A stretch of 5,020 bases of DNA from Bacillota bacterium (GTDB lineage: Bacteria > Bacillota > Clostridia > Peptostreptococcales > Anaerovoracaceae): positions 1 to 5,020 of the forward strand of contig JAUNBO010000132.1 of NCBI GenBank assembly GCA_030527065.1, read 5' to 3'. Shown here in pieces: positions 1-5,020 of this stretch (the first letter of the stretch is position 1; each line of letters opens with the position of its first letter). The notes below the pieces were generated by a model. It searched no databases. It saw only the letters and a list, made by a program, of their open reading frames with translations, and was not told where the DNA came from. A program made the translations under genes and the position numbers.

Positions 1-1
1 G

Positions 2-247
2 TTCATCCTGGCGTCCACGGACCCGGGGCAGGTGGTGCTGGATCCTTTCATGGGAAGCGGCTCCTCCGTAGTGGCGGCAAAGAAGCTGGGGCGGCGTTAT
101 GTAGGGATAGAGCTGGAGGCGGAGTACTGCGCTCTGGCGGAAAAGCGGCTGGAGCTGGCGGGGAAGGACCCTTCCATCCAAGGGTACGAGGACGGGGTTT
201 TCTGGGAGCGGAATACCTTGGCGGCCCGCCGCCGTTCAAGAGAATAA
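2..247 (+). CDS. DNA methyltransferase (N4-cytosine/N6-adenine type), C-terminal part only
   Basis: This is the 3' end of a gene that starts before the window; 81 residues and the TAA stop are visible. The frame reads ILASTDPGQVVLDPFMGSGS and, about 20 residues later, YVGIELEAEYCALAEKRL. DPFMGSGS is the S-adenosylmethionine-binding motif I of site-specific DNA methyltransferases, the preceding STDPGQ stretch fits motif X, and the acidic residue in GIEL fits motif II, which contacts the ribose of the cofactor. Having motifs X and I near the C-terminus is the beta-class arrangement, so the catalytic DPPY-type motif IV and the target-recognition region would lie upstream, out of view. About 30 polar residues follow the conserved part. 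Whether it modifies adenine or cytosine, and whether it is an orphan or part of a restriction-modification system, cannot be told from this fragment. The family call is firm. Confidence 0.88.
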   Translation, partial: FILASTDPGQVVLDPFMGSGSSVVAAKKLGRRYVGIELEAEYCALAEKRLELAGKDPSIQGYEDGVFWERNTLAARRRSRE

Positions 248-368
248 GCGAAGGATAAACGGCTCTGCGCCCTGTGAACCTCCCCGGTCCCGGGCGCTTT
301 GCCATTCCCCGGCTCGGGCCGCTTTATTATGTTAATACGGCACTGTTTTATCAAAGTTATCGTCACAA
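248..368. other. GC-rich intergenic stretch with weak hairpins
   Basis: This non-coding stretch follows the methyltransferase stop. It holds a 6-bp inverted repeat (GCGCCC 267-272 with GGGCGC 292-297, 19-nt loop, then TTTGCC) and a 4-bp hairpin with a tetraloop (CGGC 310-313 with GCCG 318-321), followed by CTTTATTATG. Either could be a weak terminator for the methyltransferase gene, but neither has a long stem with a clear T-tract. I see no convincing open reading frame or RNA gene here. Confidence 0.35.
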
Positions 369-391
369 ATGAGATTTTTCAGAATTCTCAT
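369..391. promoter_or_regulatory. 23-bp imperfect palindrome upstream of the preTA promoter, candidate operator
   Basis: The arms ATGAGA (369-374) and TCTCAT (386-391) are perfect reverse complements. Further pairs at 376/384, 377/383 and 379/381 give 9 of 11 matched positions around a centre at 380. The site ends 9 bases before the -35 hexamer, so its centre falls about 56 bases before the predicted transcription start. That placement would suit an activator or an upstream repressor half of a regulatory region. I do not recognise it as the site of a known regulator, and an AT-rich region can hold such symmetry by chance. Confidence 0.4.
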
Positions 392-400
392 GGTTTTCTC

Positions 401-429
401 TTGAAAAACTGAATAGAAAGGTGCATAAT
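401..429 (+). promoter_or_regulatory. Sigma-A-type promoter for preT-preA
   Basis: A -35 hexamer TTGAAA (401-406) is separated by exactly 17 bp from a -10 hexamer CATAAT (424-429); each matches its consensus at 5 of 6 positions. It lies in an AT-rich island between GC-rich coding regions and points to a start near 436, giving a leader of about 64 nt before the preT start codon. A second -10-like hexamer, TATACT at 454-459, lacks a matching -35 and is less likely. Confidence 0.7.
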
Positions 430-485
430 GTATATATGTTTTCATTTATCAAATATACTGTCTTGTTAGTTCAGAAAAACAGGAA

Positions 486-489
486 GGAG
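486..489 (+). promoter_or_regulatory. Ribosome binding site of preT that supports a TTG start
   Basis: GGAG within AGGAAGGAGTGG (481-492) sits 10 bases before TTG at 500. No in-frame ATG exists near the 5' end (the first in-frame Met is residue 117, beyond all the N-terminal iron-sulfur cysteines). The alternative GTG at 509 would be 19 bases away. The TTG is therefore the best start. Confidence 0.7.
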
Positions 490-499
490 TGGAACCAAA

Positions 500-1792
500 T
501 TGAGTAAGGTGGTAAAAAAGAAGTACACGGAGGAGGCCGTAGCGGGTTATAACCTGAGGACCGCCAGGGAAGAAGCCCGCAGGTGTCTGCTGTGTCACGA
601 TGCTCCCTGCAGCGCAGGCTGCCCTGCGGGAACGGACCCCGCCAGCTTTATCCGGTCTATCCGATTCAACAACGTAAAAGGTGCGGCGGAGACCATCCGG
701 AAGAACAATCCCCTGGGCGGCAGCTGCGCCAGAGTGTGCCCATACGATAAGCTCTGTGAGGAAGCCTGCTCCCGCTGCGGCATAGACAAGCCCATAGAGA
801 TCGGGAAATTGCAGCGCTTTGCCGTAGAGCAGGAGAAGGCCTTCGGCATGAAGACCCTGGAAGCCCCGGCCAAAAAGAAGGCGGGCAAGGTGGCGTGCAT
901 CGGCGCCGGTCCGGCGTCTCTTGCCGCAGCGGCCAAGCTGGCGGAGGCGGGCTATCGGGTCACCGTCTTTGAAGCCCAGGAAAAGCCCGGCGGCGTGCTT
1001 ACATATGGCATCGTTCCCGCCCGGCTGCCCCAGGAGGTGGTGGACCACGACATCAAGCAGATAAAGAACCTGGGAGTGAAATTCCAGTTCGGCGTCAAGG
1101 TCGGCAAGGACCTGGAGCTGGCCGAGCTCAAGAAAATGGGCTTCAGCGCCATCTTCGTAGGCACGGGCCTCTGGTCTCCCAAGAAAGTGGATATCCCCGG
1201 CGCGGATCTGAAAGGCGTATGGAGCGCCGTGGACTATCTGAAGGCCGCCAGAGAATCCAAGGGGAAATTTGACGCAGGGCAGAAAGTGATCGTCATCGGC
1301 GGCGGAGATGTAGCCATGGATTGCGCCGCCACAGCCAAGCTGGCCGGGGCGGAAAAAGTAATGATCTATTACAGAAGGACCATAGAAGAAGCCCCCGCCA
1401 ACATCAACGAGATCCAGTATGTACAGTCCATGGGCGTCACCATCACCACGGAATTTGCGCCCAAGGAGATCCTGCCCAAGGGCAAGACCAAGAAAGCCGA
1501 GTTTGTGGTGTTCACCGGCAGGGACAAGAAGTCCGAAGCCAAGGTGGCGGCGGATACGGTGGTCTTCGCCGTGGGCCAGGCGCCGGAGGATATGAAGGAG
1601 CTGGGCGCTTTCAAGCTCAACGAAAAGGGCGGTATTGCAGCCAATGCAAAGACCGGCAAAACCAATCTGAACGGCGTGTTCGCCGCAGGAGACATCGTCA
1701 ACGGCGGCAAGACCGTGGTGGAAGCCGTGGCCCAGGGCAAGGCGGCTGCGGAAACCATCATTGCATATCTCGAGAAGAAAGGAGTGAAGTAA
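500..1792 (+). CDS. preT: NAD(P)H-dependent dihydropyrimidine dehydrogenase, PreT subunit
   Basis: This 430-residue FAD and iron-sulfur protein is the electron-input subunit of bacterial dihydropyrimidine dehydrogenase, a cytoplasmic enzyme that reduces uracil and thymine to their 5,6-dihydro forms. It belongs to the glutamate-synthase small-subunit-like family. Residues 29-105 carry the N-terminal cluster domain: Cys29, 32, 37, 41, 76, 80, 86 and 90, plus Gln105 in IGKLQRFA, which matches the unusual glutamine ligand of mammalian DPD. An FAD-binding GAGPAS motif follows at 135-140, with Glu158 at the end of the second strand. The segment PGGVLTYGIVPARLP (163-177) and GTG (221-223) are typical of the family. 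The nicotinamide-binding motif GGGDVAMD is at 267-274, and a second FAD motif GVFAAGD ends at Asp398. Length is close to that of E. coli PreT. It starts with TTG and ends one base before preA, so the two are cotranscribed. A generic glutamate-synthase-like oxidoreductase is the alternative, but the adjacent preA makes PreT far more likely. Confidence 0.93.
   Translation: MSKVVKKKYTEEAVAGYNLRTAREEARRCLLCHDAPCSAGCPAGTDPASFIRSIRFNNVKGAAETIRKNNPLGGSCARVCPYDKLCEEACSRCGIDKPIEIGKLQRFAVEQEKAFGMKTLEAPAKKKAGKVACIGAGPASLAAAAKLAEAGYRVTVFEAQEKPGGVLTYGIVPARLPQEVVDHDIKQIKNLGVKFQFGVKVGKDLELAELKKMGFSAIFVGTGLWSPKKVDIPGADLKGVWSAVDYLKAARESKGKFDAGQKVIVIGGGDVAMDCAATAKLAGAEKVMIYYRRTIEEAPANINEIQYVQSMGVTITTEFAPKEILPKGKTKKAEFVVFTGRDKKSEAKVAADTVVFAVGQAPEDMKELGAFKLNEKGGIAANAKTGKTNLNGVFAAGDIVNGGKTVVEAVAQGKAAAETIIAYLEKKGVK
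1777..1784 (+). promoter_or_regulatory. Ribosome binding site of preA inside the end of preT
   Basis: GAAAGGAG lies in the last codons of preT, 9 bases before the preA ATG at 1794. With only one base between the genes, this suggests translational coupling and balanced subunit synthesis. Confidence 0.75.
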
Positions 1793-1793
1793 G

Positions 1794-3050
1794 ATGACAG
1801 TCAAGAAAGATTTATCGGTGAATTATCTGGGCGTCAAGTGCGAAAATCCCTTCTTCCTTTCCTCTTCTCCGGTAGGCGGCTGCTACGATATGGTAGCCAA
1901 GGCCTATGAGGCGGGCTGGGCCGGCGTTTTCTTTAAGACGGTGGGCATTTTCGTGGCGGACGAGTGTTCTCCCCGCTTCGACCAGAACAACAAGGCGGGC
2001 GAGCCCTGGATCGGCTTCAAGAATATGGAGCAGATATCGGACAAACCCACGGAACAGAACTTTGAGTACATCCGCAAGTTAAAGGAGGATTATCCCGAAA
2101 AGATAATGGTGGCCACCATTATGGGCTCCAGTGCAGAAGAATGGAAGGAACTGGCCATCATGTGCAATCAGGCGGGAGCGGACCTCATCGAGTGCAACTT
2201 CTCCTGCCCCCAGATGACCAGCCATGCCATGGGCTCGGACGTGGGGACCAACCTGGCTCTGGTAGAGGAATATGCCCGGGCGGTTTCCAAGAATTCCAAG
2301 ATTCCCGTCATTGCCAAAATGACGCCGAACATCACCGTGATGGAGCCGGCGGCCATAGCGGCCATCAAGGGCGGCGCAAAGGGTGTTTCCGCCATCAATA
2401 CGGTAAAATCCATCACCAGCATGGATTATGAAAACCTCACCGCCATGCCTGTGGTCAACGGCGTATCCTCCATTTCCGGCTATTCCGGAGCGGCGGTGAA
2501 GCCCATAGGCCTGCGCTTCATTGCCAACCTGGCGTCCTGTCCGGAACTGAAGGGCGTGGACCTCTCCGGCATCGGCGGCGTGGAGACCTGGAACGACGCT
2601 CTGGATTATCTGCTGGTGGGAGCAAAGACCGTGCAGGTGACCACCGCCATCATGCAGTACGGCTACCGCATAGTGGACGATATGATAAGCGGCCTTCAGT
2701 TCTTCATGGAAGAGCGGGGCTTCAATAAGGTGGATGAGCTGATCGGGCTGGCTCTGCCCAACATAGTGCCGGCGGAAGAGCTGAACCGGGATTACAAGAT
2801 CCAGGTGAAATTCGATCAGAAGAAGTGCGTGGGCTGCGGACGCTGCTATGTGTCCTGCTACGACGGCGCCCACCAGGCCATAGAGTGGGACGACAAGAAA
2901 AGGCGGCCCATACTGGACGAGGAGCGCTGCGTAGGCTGCCACCTCTGCCTCAATGTCTGCCCGGTGAAGGATTGCATCACTCCCGGCGAGCTGGTCTGGA
3001 AAAAGGGCCGGAAAAAGACCGGCATCACCCTGAAGCAGCAGTACGACTAA
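1794..3050 (+). CDS. preA: NAD(P)H-dependent dihydropyrimidine dehydrogenase, catalytic PreA subunit
   Basis: This 418-residue protein is the catalytic subunit that reduces the pyrimidine 5,6 double bond with electrons delivered by PreT. Residues 1 to about 310 form the FMN-binding TIM barrel of the dihydroorotate dehydrogenase family, opening with LSVNYLGVKCENPFFLSSSP. The active-site loop CNFSCPQMTSHAMGSD (134-149) includes Cys138, the equivalent of the general-acid cysteine of mammalian DPD. A family-typical SGYSG segment and a GIGGVETW phosphate-binding region follow. The C-terminal ferredoxin domain has two 4Fe-4S motifs: Cys345, 348, 351, 355 and Cys379, 382, 385, 389. The tyrosine after the first motif's fourth cysteine, where ferredoxins often have proline, also fits the DPD family. 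Length is close to that of E. coli PreA (about 411). The gene overlaps no other and is followed by a strong terminator. A catabolic dihydroorotate dehydrogenase is less likely because of the DPD-type loop and the PreT partner. Confidence 0.94.
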   Translation: MTVKKDLSVNYLGVKCENPFFLSSSPVGGCYDMVAKAYEAGWAGVFFKTVGIFVADECSPRFDQNNKAGEPWIGFKNMEQISDKPTEQNFEYIRKLKEDYPEKIMVATIMGSSAEEWKELAIMCNQAGADLIECNFSCPQMTSHAMGSDVGTNLALVEEYARAVSKNSKIPVIAKMTPNITVMEPAAIAAIKGGAKGVSAINTVKSITSMDYENLTAMPVVNGVSSISGYSGAAVKPIGLRFIANLASCPELKGVDLSGIGGVETWNDALDYLLVGAKTVQVTTAIMQYGYRIVDDMISGLQFFMEERGFNKVDELIGLALPNIVPAEELNRDYKIQVKFDQKKCVGCGRCYVSCYDGAHQAIEWDDKKRRPILDEERCVGCHLCLNVCPVKDCITPGELVWKKGRKKTGITLKQQYD

Positions 3051-3093
3051 AGGCATGTGAACGGGGAAAGCAACAGTTAAGAAGTTAAGACAG
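3051..3093 (+). other. 3' untranslated segment with an 8-bp tandem repeat
   Basis: Between the preA stop and the terminator, AGTTAAGA occurs twice with no gap (3075-3082 and 3083-3090). No function is evident. Confidence 0.3.
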
Positions 3094-3130
3094 AAAAAAG
3101 GCTGCAGCCGGATAAAAGCTGCGGCCTTTT
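3094..3130. terminator. Bidirectional rho-independent terminator between preA and the phosphate transporter gene
   Basis: A 13-bp stem joins AAAAGGCTGCAGC (3096-3108) to GCTGCGGCCTTTT (3118-3130), with one G-U pair and a 9-nt loop. The plus-strand copy ends in four T. The minus-strand copy ends in six T, from the A run at 3094-3099. It lies about 45 bases after the preA stop and about 50 bases after the stop of the converging minus-strand gene, so it can end transcription from both sides. Confidence 0.9.
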
Positions 3131-3183
3131 CAATTGTAACAGGGGCCCATATCCCCAAGGCGGCTTTGGCCGCCGGCGGAAGG

Positions 3184-4935
3184 TCAGGGCAGGGGCGGCA
3201 GGGTGTAGAGGCTCCTGTAGCGGCGGAACTCCTGCTGGAATTCCTGGCCGCTGGCCTTCAGTTCGTTGAGGTACTGGTGGCTTCCCTGTTCGCTTCCTGA
3301 TTGGAGCAGGGCCACCGCTATGTTGGAGCAGTGGTCGGAGACCCGCTCAAAGTTGGTGAGCATGTCGGAGAGGATAAAGCCCAGCTCAATGGTGCAAATC
3401 CCGCTTTGGAGCCGGTGGATGTGGCGGAGCTTTATCTCGTCCCGGAGGCCGTCTATGACCTCTTCCAACGGCTCCACGTGGGCTGCCGCGGCAAGGTCTT
3501 TTTCCCGGAAGGCGGTGAGGGTAAGCTCCAGGATGTCCCTCAGAGCGGTGGTGATGACCTGAAGCTCCTCCGTGGCTGCCGGGGAGAAGTGGATGCGCTT
3601 ATCGTGCATCTCCTTGGCGGCCTGCATGATGTTCACCGCATGGTCGCTGATGCGCTCAAAATCCCCTATGGCATGGAGCAGCTGGGCCACCCGGTGGCTG
3701 TCCTTTTCAGATAGGGAAAGGCTGCTGAGGCGCACCAGATACCCGCCCAGCCTGTCCTCATAAATGTCCACGGTGCTCTCTTTTTCGTAAATGCTCTCGG
3801 CGGTCTTTTCCTCAAACTTTTCCGCCAGCTGCAGGGCTTCCTTCAGGGTGCTTATGGAAAGCTCCGCCATCTGGAGGGTGGTCTTATCGCATTGCTCCAC
3901 CGCAAAGGACGGCGTGTTGAGAAAACGTTCGTCCAGGAAGGGAGTGACGGATACGGCCTCCTTTTCCTTTACAGAAGCCTCGGCCATGCGGCACAGGAGA
4001 CGGGAAAAGGGAAGGAGCACGATGGTGGAAAGCAGGTTGAATATGGTATGGATGAGGGCCACTTCGAAGGCCGTCACGGAATCGTCAATAAAGTGGAAGG
4101 AAAGGGCCCAGTTCAGCAGGTAGAACAGGCCCAGGAACAGAGCGGCGCCGATGATGTTGAAGTACAGGTGCACCATGGCGGTCCTCTGGGCGTTCTTGGT
4201 GGCGCCGATGCAGGAGATGAGGGCGGTGGCGCAGGTGCCGATGTTCTGTCCCATAATGATGGGGATGGCGGAACCGTAGGTGACGCTGCCGGTGATGCAC
4301 AGGGCCTGCAGGATCCCCACAGAGGCCGAGGAGCTCTGGATGACGGCGGTGAGCAGGGTCCCCGCCAGCACCCCCAGCAGGGGATTGGAGAACATCAGCA
4401 GGATGTTGGAGAATTCCGGCACCTCGGCCAAAGGCTCCACGGCGTTGCTCATGGCGGACATGCCGTACATCAGGACGGCAAAGCCGACGAGGATGGTCCC
4501 TATGTCGTTTTTCTTTCTCTTTTTTGAAAAGAGAAGGAGAACGGCGCCGATCAGGGCGAAGATGGGGGAAAAGCTGGTGGGCTTGAACAGTGTTACGATG
4601 AAATTATCGCTTTCCAGGGCCGTAAGACTGAGGATCCAGGCGGTGACGGTGGTCCCCACGTTGGCTCCCATGATGATCCCGGCGGATTGGGTCAGCTGCA
4701 TGATGCCGGAGTTTACGAAACCGACTACCATAACCGTAGTGGCGGAGGAGGATTGGATCACGGCGGTGACTGCCGCTCCCAGCAGCACGCCTTTCAGGGG
4801 GTTGTCCGTAAGCTTTGCCAAAGTGCGCTCTAATCTGCCGCCGGCTACCTTTTCCAGGCCTGTACTCATGACGTGCATGCCGTACAGGAAGAGGGCCAGG
4901 CCCCCTGCCAGCGACAAGAGCGAGAAGAAGTTCAT
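3184..4935 (-). CDS. Na/phosphate cotransporter family protein with C-terminal PhoU-like domain
   Basis: This 583-residue inner-membrane protein is predicted to move inorganic phosphate with sodium. The N-terminal half (about 1-315) is strongly hydrophobic and has the internal repeat of the family: QSSSATTV at 61-68 followed by GANVGTTVTA at 90-99, then QSSSASVG at 200-207 followed by GQNIGTCATA at 229-238. The paired QSSS motifs form the substrate site in the SLC34/NptA family. A basic loop, SKKRKK (137-142), separates early membrane segments. From about 350 to 550 comes a helical PhoU-like domain with two metal-binding-type motifs, FERISDH (Glu427, Asp431) and FERVSDH (Glu530, Asp534). This is the full layout of the YjbB/NptA-like group. 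An in-frame ATG exists upstream at 5001, but the start at 4935 has a good ribosome binding site, and a promoter covers the longer version's first codons. Whether it imports or exports phosphate cannot be told from sequence; E. coli YjbB has been linked to export. Confidence 0.92.
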   Translation of the reverse strand: MNFFSLLSLAGGLALFLYGMHVMSTGLEKVAGGRLERTLAKLTDNPLKGVLLGAAVTAVIQSSSATTVMVVGFVNSGIMQLTQSAGIIMGANVGTTVTAWILSLTALESDNFIVTLFKPTSFSPIFALIGAVLLLFSKKRKKNDIGTILVGFAVLMYGMSAMSNAVEPLAEVPEFSNILLMFSNPLLGVLAGTLLTAVIQSSSASVGILQALCITGSVTYGSAIPIIMGQNIGTCATALISCIGATKNAQRTAMVHLYFNIIGAALFLGLFYLLNWALSFHFIDDSVTAFEVALIHTIFNLLSTIVLLPFSRLLCRMAEASVKEKEAVSVTPFLDERFLNTPSFAVEQCDKTTLQMAELSISTLKEALQLAEKFEEKTAESIYEKESTVDIYEDRLGGYLVRLSSLSLSEKDSHRVAQLLHAIGDFERISDHAVNIMQAAKEMHDKRIHFSPAATEELQVITTALRDILELTLTAFREKDLAAAAHVEPLEEVIDGLRDEIKLRHIHRLQSGICTIELGFILSDMLTNFERVSDHCSNIAVALLQSGSEQGSHQYLNELKASGQEFQQEFRRYRSLYTLPPLP

Positions 4936-4945
4936 CTGTCTGTGC

Positions 4946-4950
4946 CCTCC
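4946..4950 (-). promoter_or_regulatory. Ribosome binding site that fixes the transporter start
   Basis: Read on the minus strand, GGAGG within GCGGGAGGGC lies 10 bases before the ATG at 4935. The upstream in-frame ATG codons at 5001, 4977 and 4974 have no comparable purine-rich site at a proper distance. Confidence 0.75.
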
Positions 4951-4972
4951 CGCAATTTTATTTTCTTTTCCC

Positions 4973-5001
4973 ATCATAACACAGGAGGAGGACGTCTGCA
5001 A
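4973..5001 (-). promoter_or_regulatory. Extended -10 promoter for the phosphate transporter gene
   Basis: On the minus strand the -10 is TATGAT (4978-4973), preceded by TGT to give an extended -10 element. A partial -35, TTGCAG (5001-4996), lies at 17 bp spacing. Transcription would start near 4966, giving a leader of about 30 nt that includes the ribosome binding site. The weak -35 is compensated by the extended -10. Confidence 0.55.
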
Positions 5002-5020
5002 AGAAAATTCCCGGAAAGAA

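Noticed and set aside
267..321. Possible terminator for the methyltransferase gene
   Set aside because: The inverted repeats are short or have a long loop, and no real T-tract follows, so I do not call it a terminator, only a weak possibility.
463..469. TTGTTAG resembling half of a redox-regulator (Rex) site
   Set aside because: No matching second half lies at the needed spacing.
449..1804. Long minus-strand open frame of 451 codons opposite preT
   Set aside because: It is antisense to a gene with clear domains and motifs. Its translation is rich in His, Gly and Leu with no recognisable motif, typical of a shadow frame in GC-rich DNA.
2859..2862. Missing proline after the fourth cysteine of the first PreA 4Fe-4S motif
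   Set aside because: The same non-proline pattern is found in the DPD family, so it is not a defect.
2079..3158. Minus-strand open frame of 359 codons opposite preA
   Set aside because: It runs through both ferredoxin motifs and the terminator hairpin, has no recognisable domain, and its composition is that of a shadow frame.
3159..3174. Hairpin GGCGGC-TTTG-GCCGCC just after the transporter stop
   Set aside because: The stem is good but neither strand has a T-tract after it. The bidirectional terminator nearby explains termination; this may only stabilise the 3' end of the transcript.
3892..4527. Plus-strand open frame of 211 codons opposite the transporter
   Set aside because: Its Gly/His/Gln/Asp-rich low-complexity translation mirrors the transporter codons on the other strand; it has no motif.
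1..5020. CRISPR arrays, tRNA or rRNA genes, insertion sequences
   Set aside because: No spaced repeats, tRNA-like cloverleaf, rRNA sequence or transposase motif was seen.

Overview
This window looks like part of the chromosome of a GC-rich, anaerobic, gut-type Firmicute, probably a member of the Clostridia. That rests on strong GGAGG-type ribosome binding sites, a TTG start codon, an iron-sulfur-rich NAD(P)H-linked pyrimidine reductase and a Na/Pi cotransporter with a fused PhoU domain. It is an inference from gene content and signals, not from a marker gene.

Layout. Positions 2-247 (+) hold the last 81 residues of a beta-class DNA methyltransferase that begins outside the window. Positions 248-499 are intergenic: first GC-rich with weak hairpins, then an abruptly AT-rich block with a good sigma-A-type promoter (TTGAAA, 17 bp, CATAAT) and a 23-bp imperfect palindrome just upstream of it. 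Positions 500-1792 and 1794-3050 (+) are a tight two-gene operon, preT-preA. It encodes the two subunits of bacterial NAD(P)H-dependent dihydropyrimidine dehydrogenase, which together correspond to the single-chain mammalian enzyme DPD. A strong hairpin at 3094-3130, usable from both sides, ends the operon. Facing it on the minus strand is a Na/phosphate cotransporter with a C-terminal PhoU-like domain (3184-4935), with its own promoter at 4973-5001.

How the genes work together. PreT takes electrons from NAD(P)H through FAD and passes them through its N-terminal iron-sulfur clusters. PreA carries two ferredoxin-type 4Fe-4S motifs and the FMN TIM barrel where uracil or thymine is reduced to the dihydro form. 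No dihydropyrimidinase or beta-ureidopropionase gene lies in the window, so the rest of the reductive pathway must be elsewhere or absent. The phosphate transporter and the methyltransferase appear to be separate transcription units with no evident link to pyrimidine metabolism.

I found no wholly new system. The points most worth a second look are the palindrome at the preTA promoter, the predicted drug-metabolising capacity of PreTA, and the start-site correction of the transporter.
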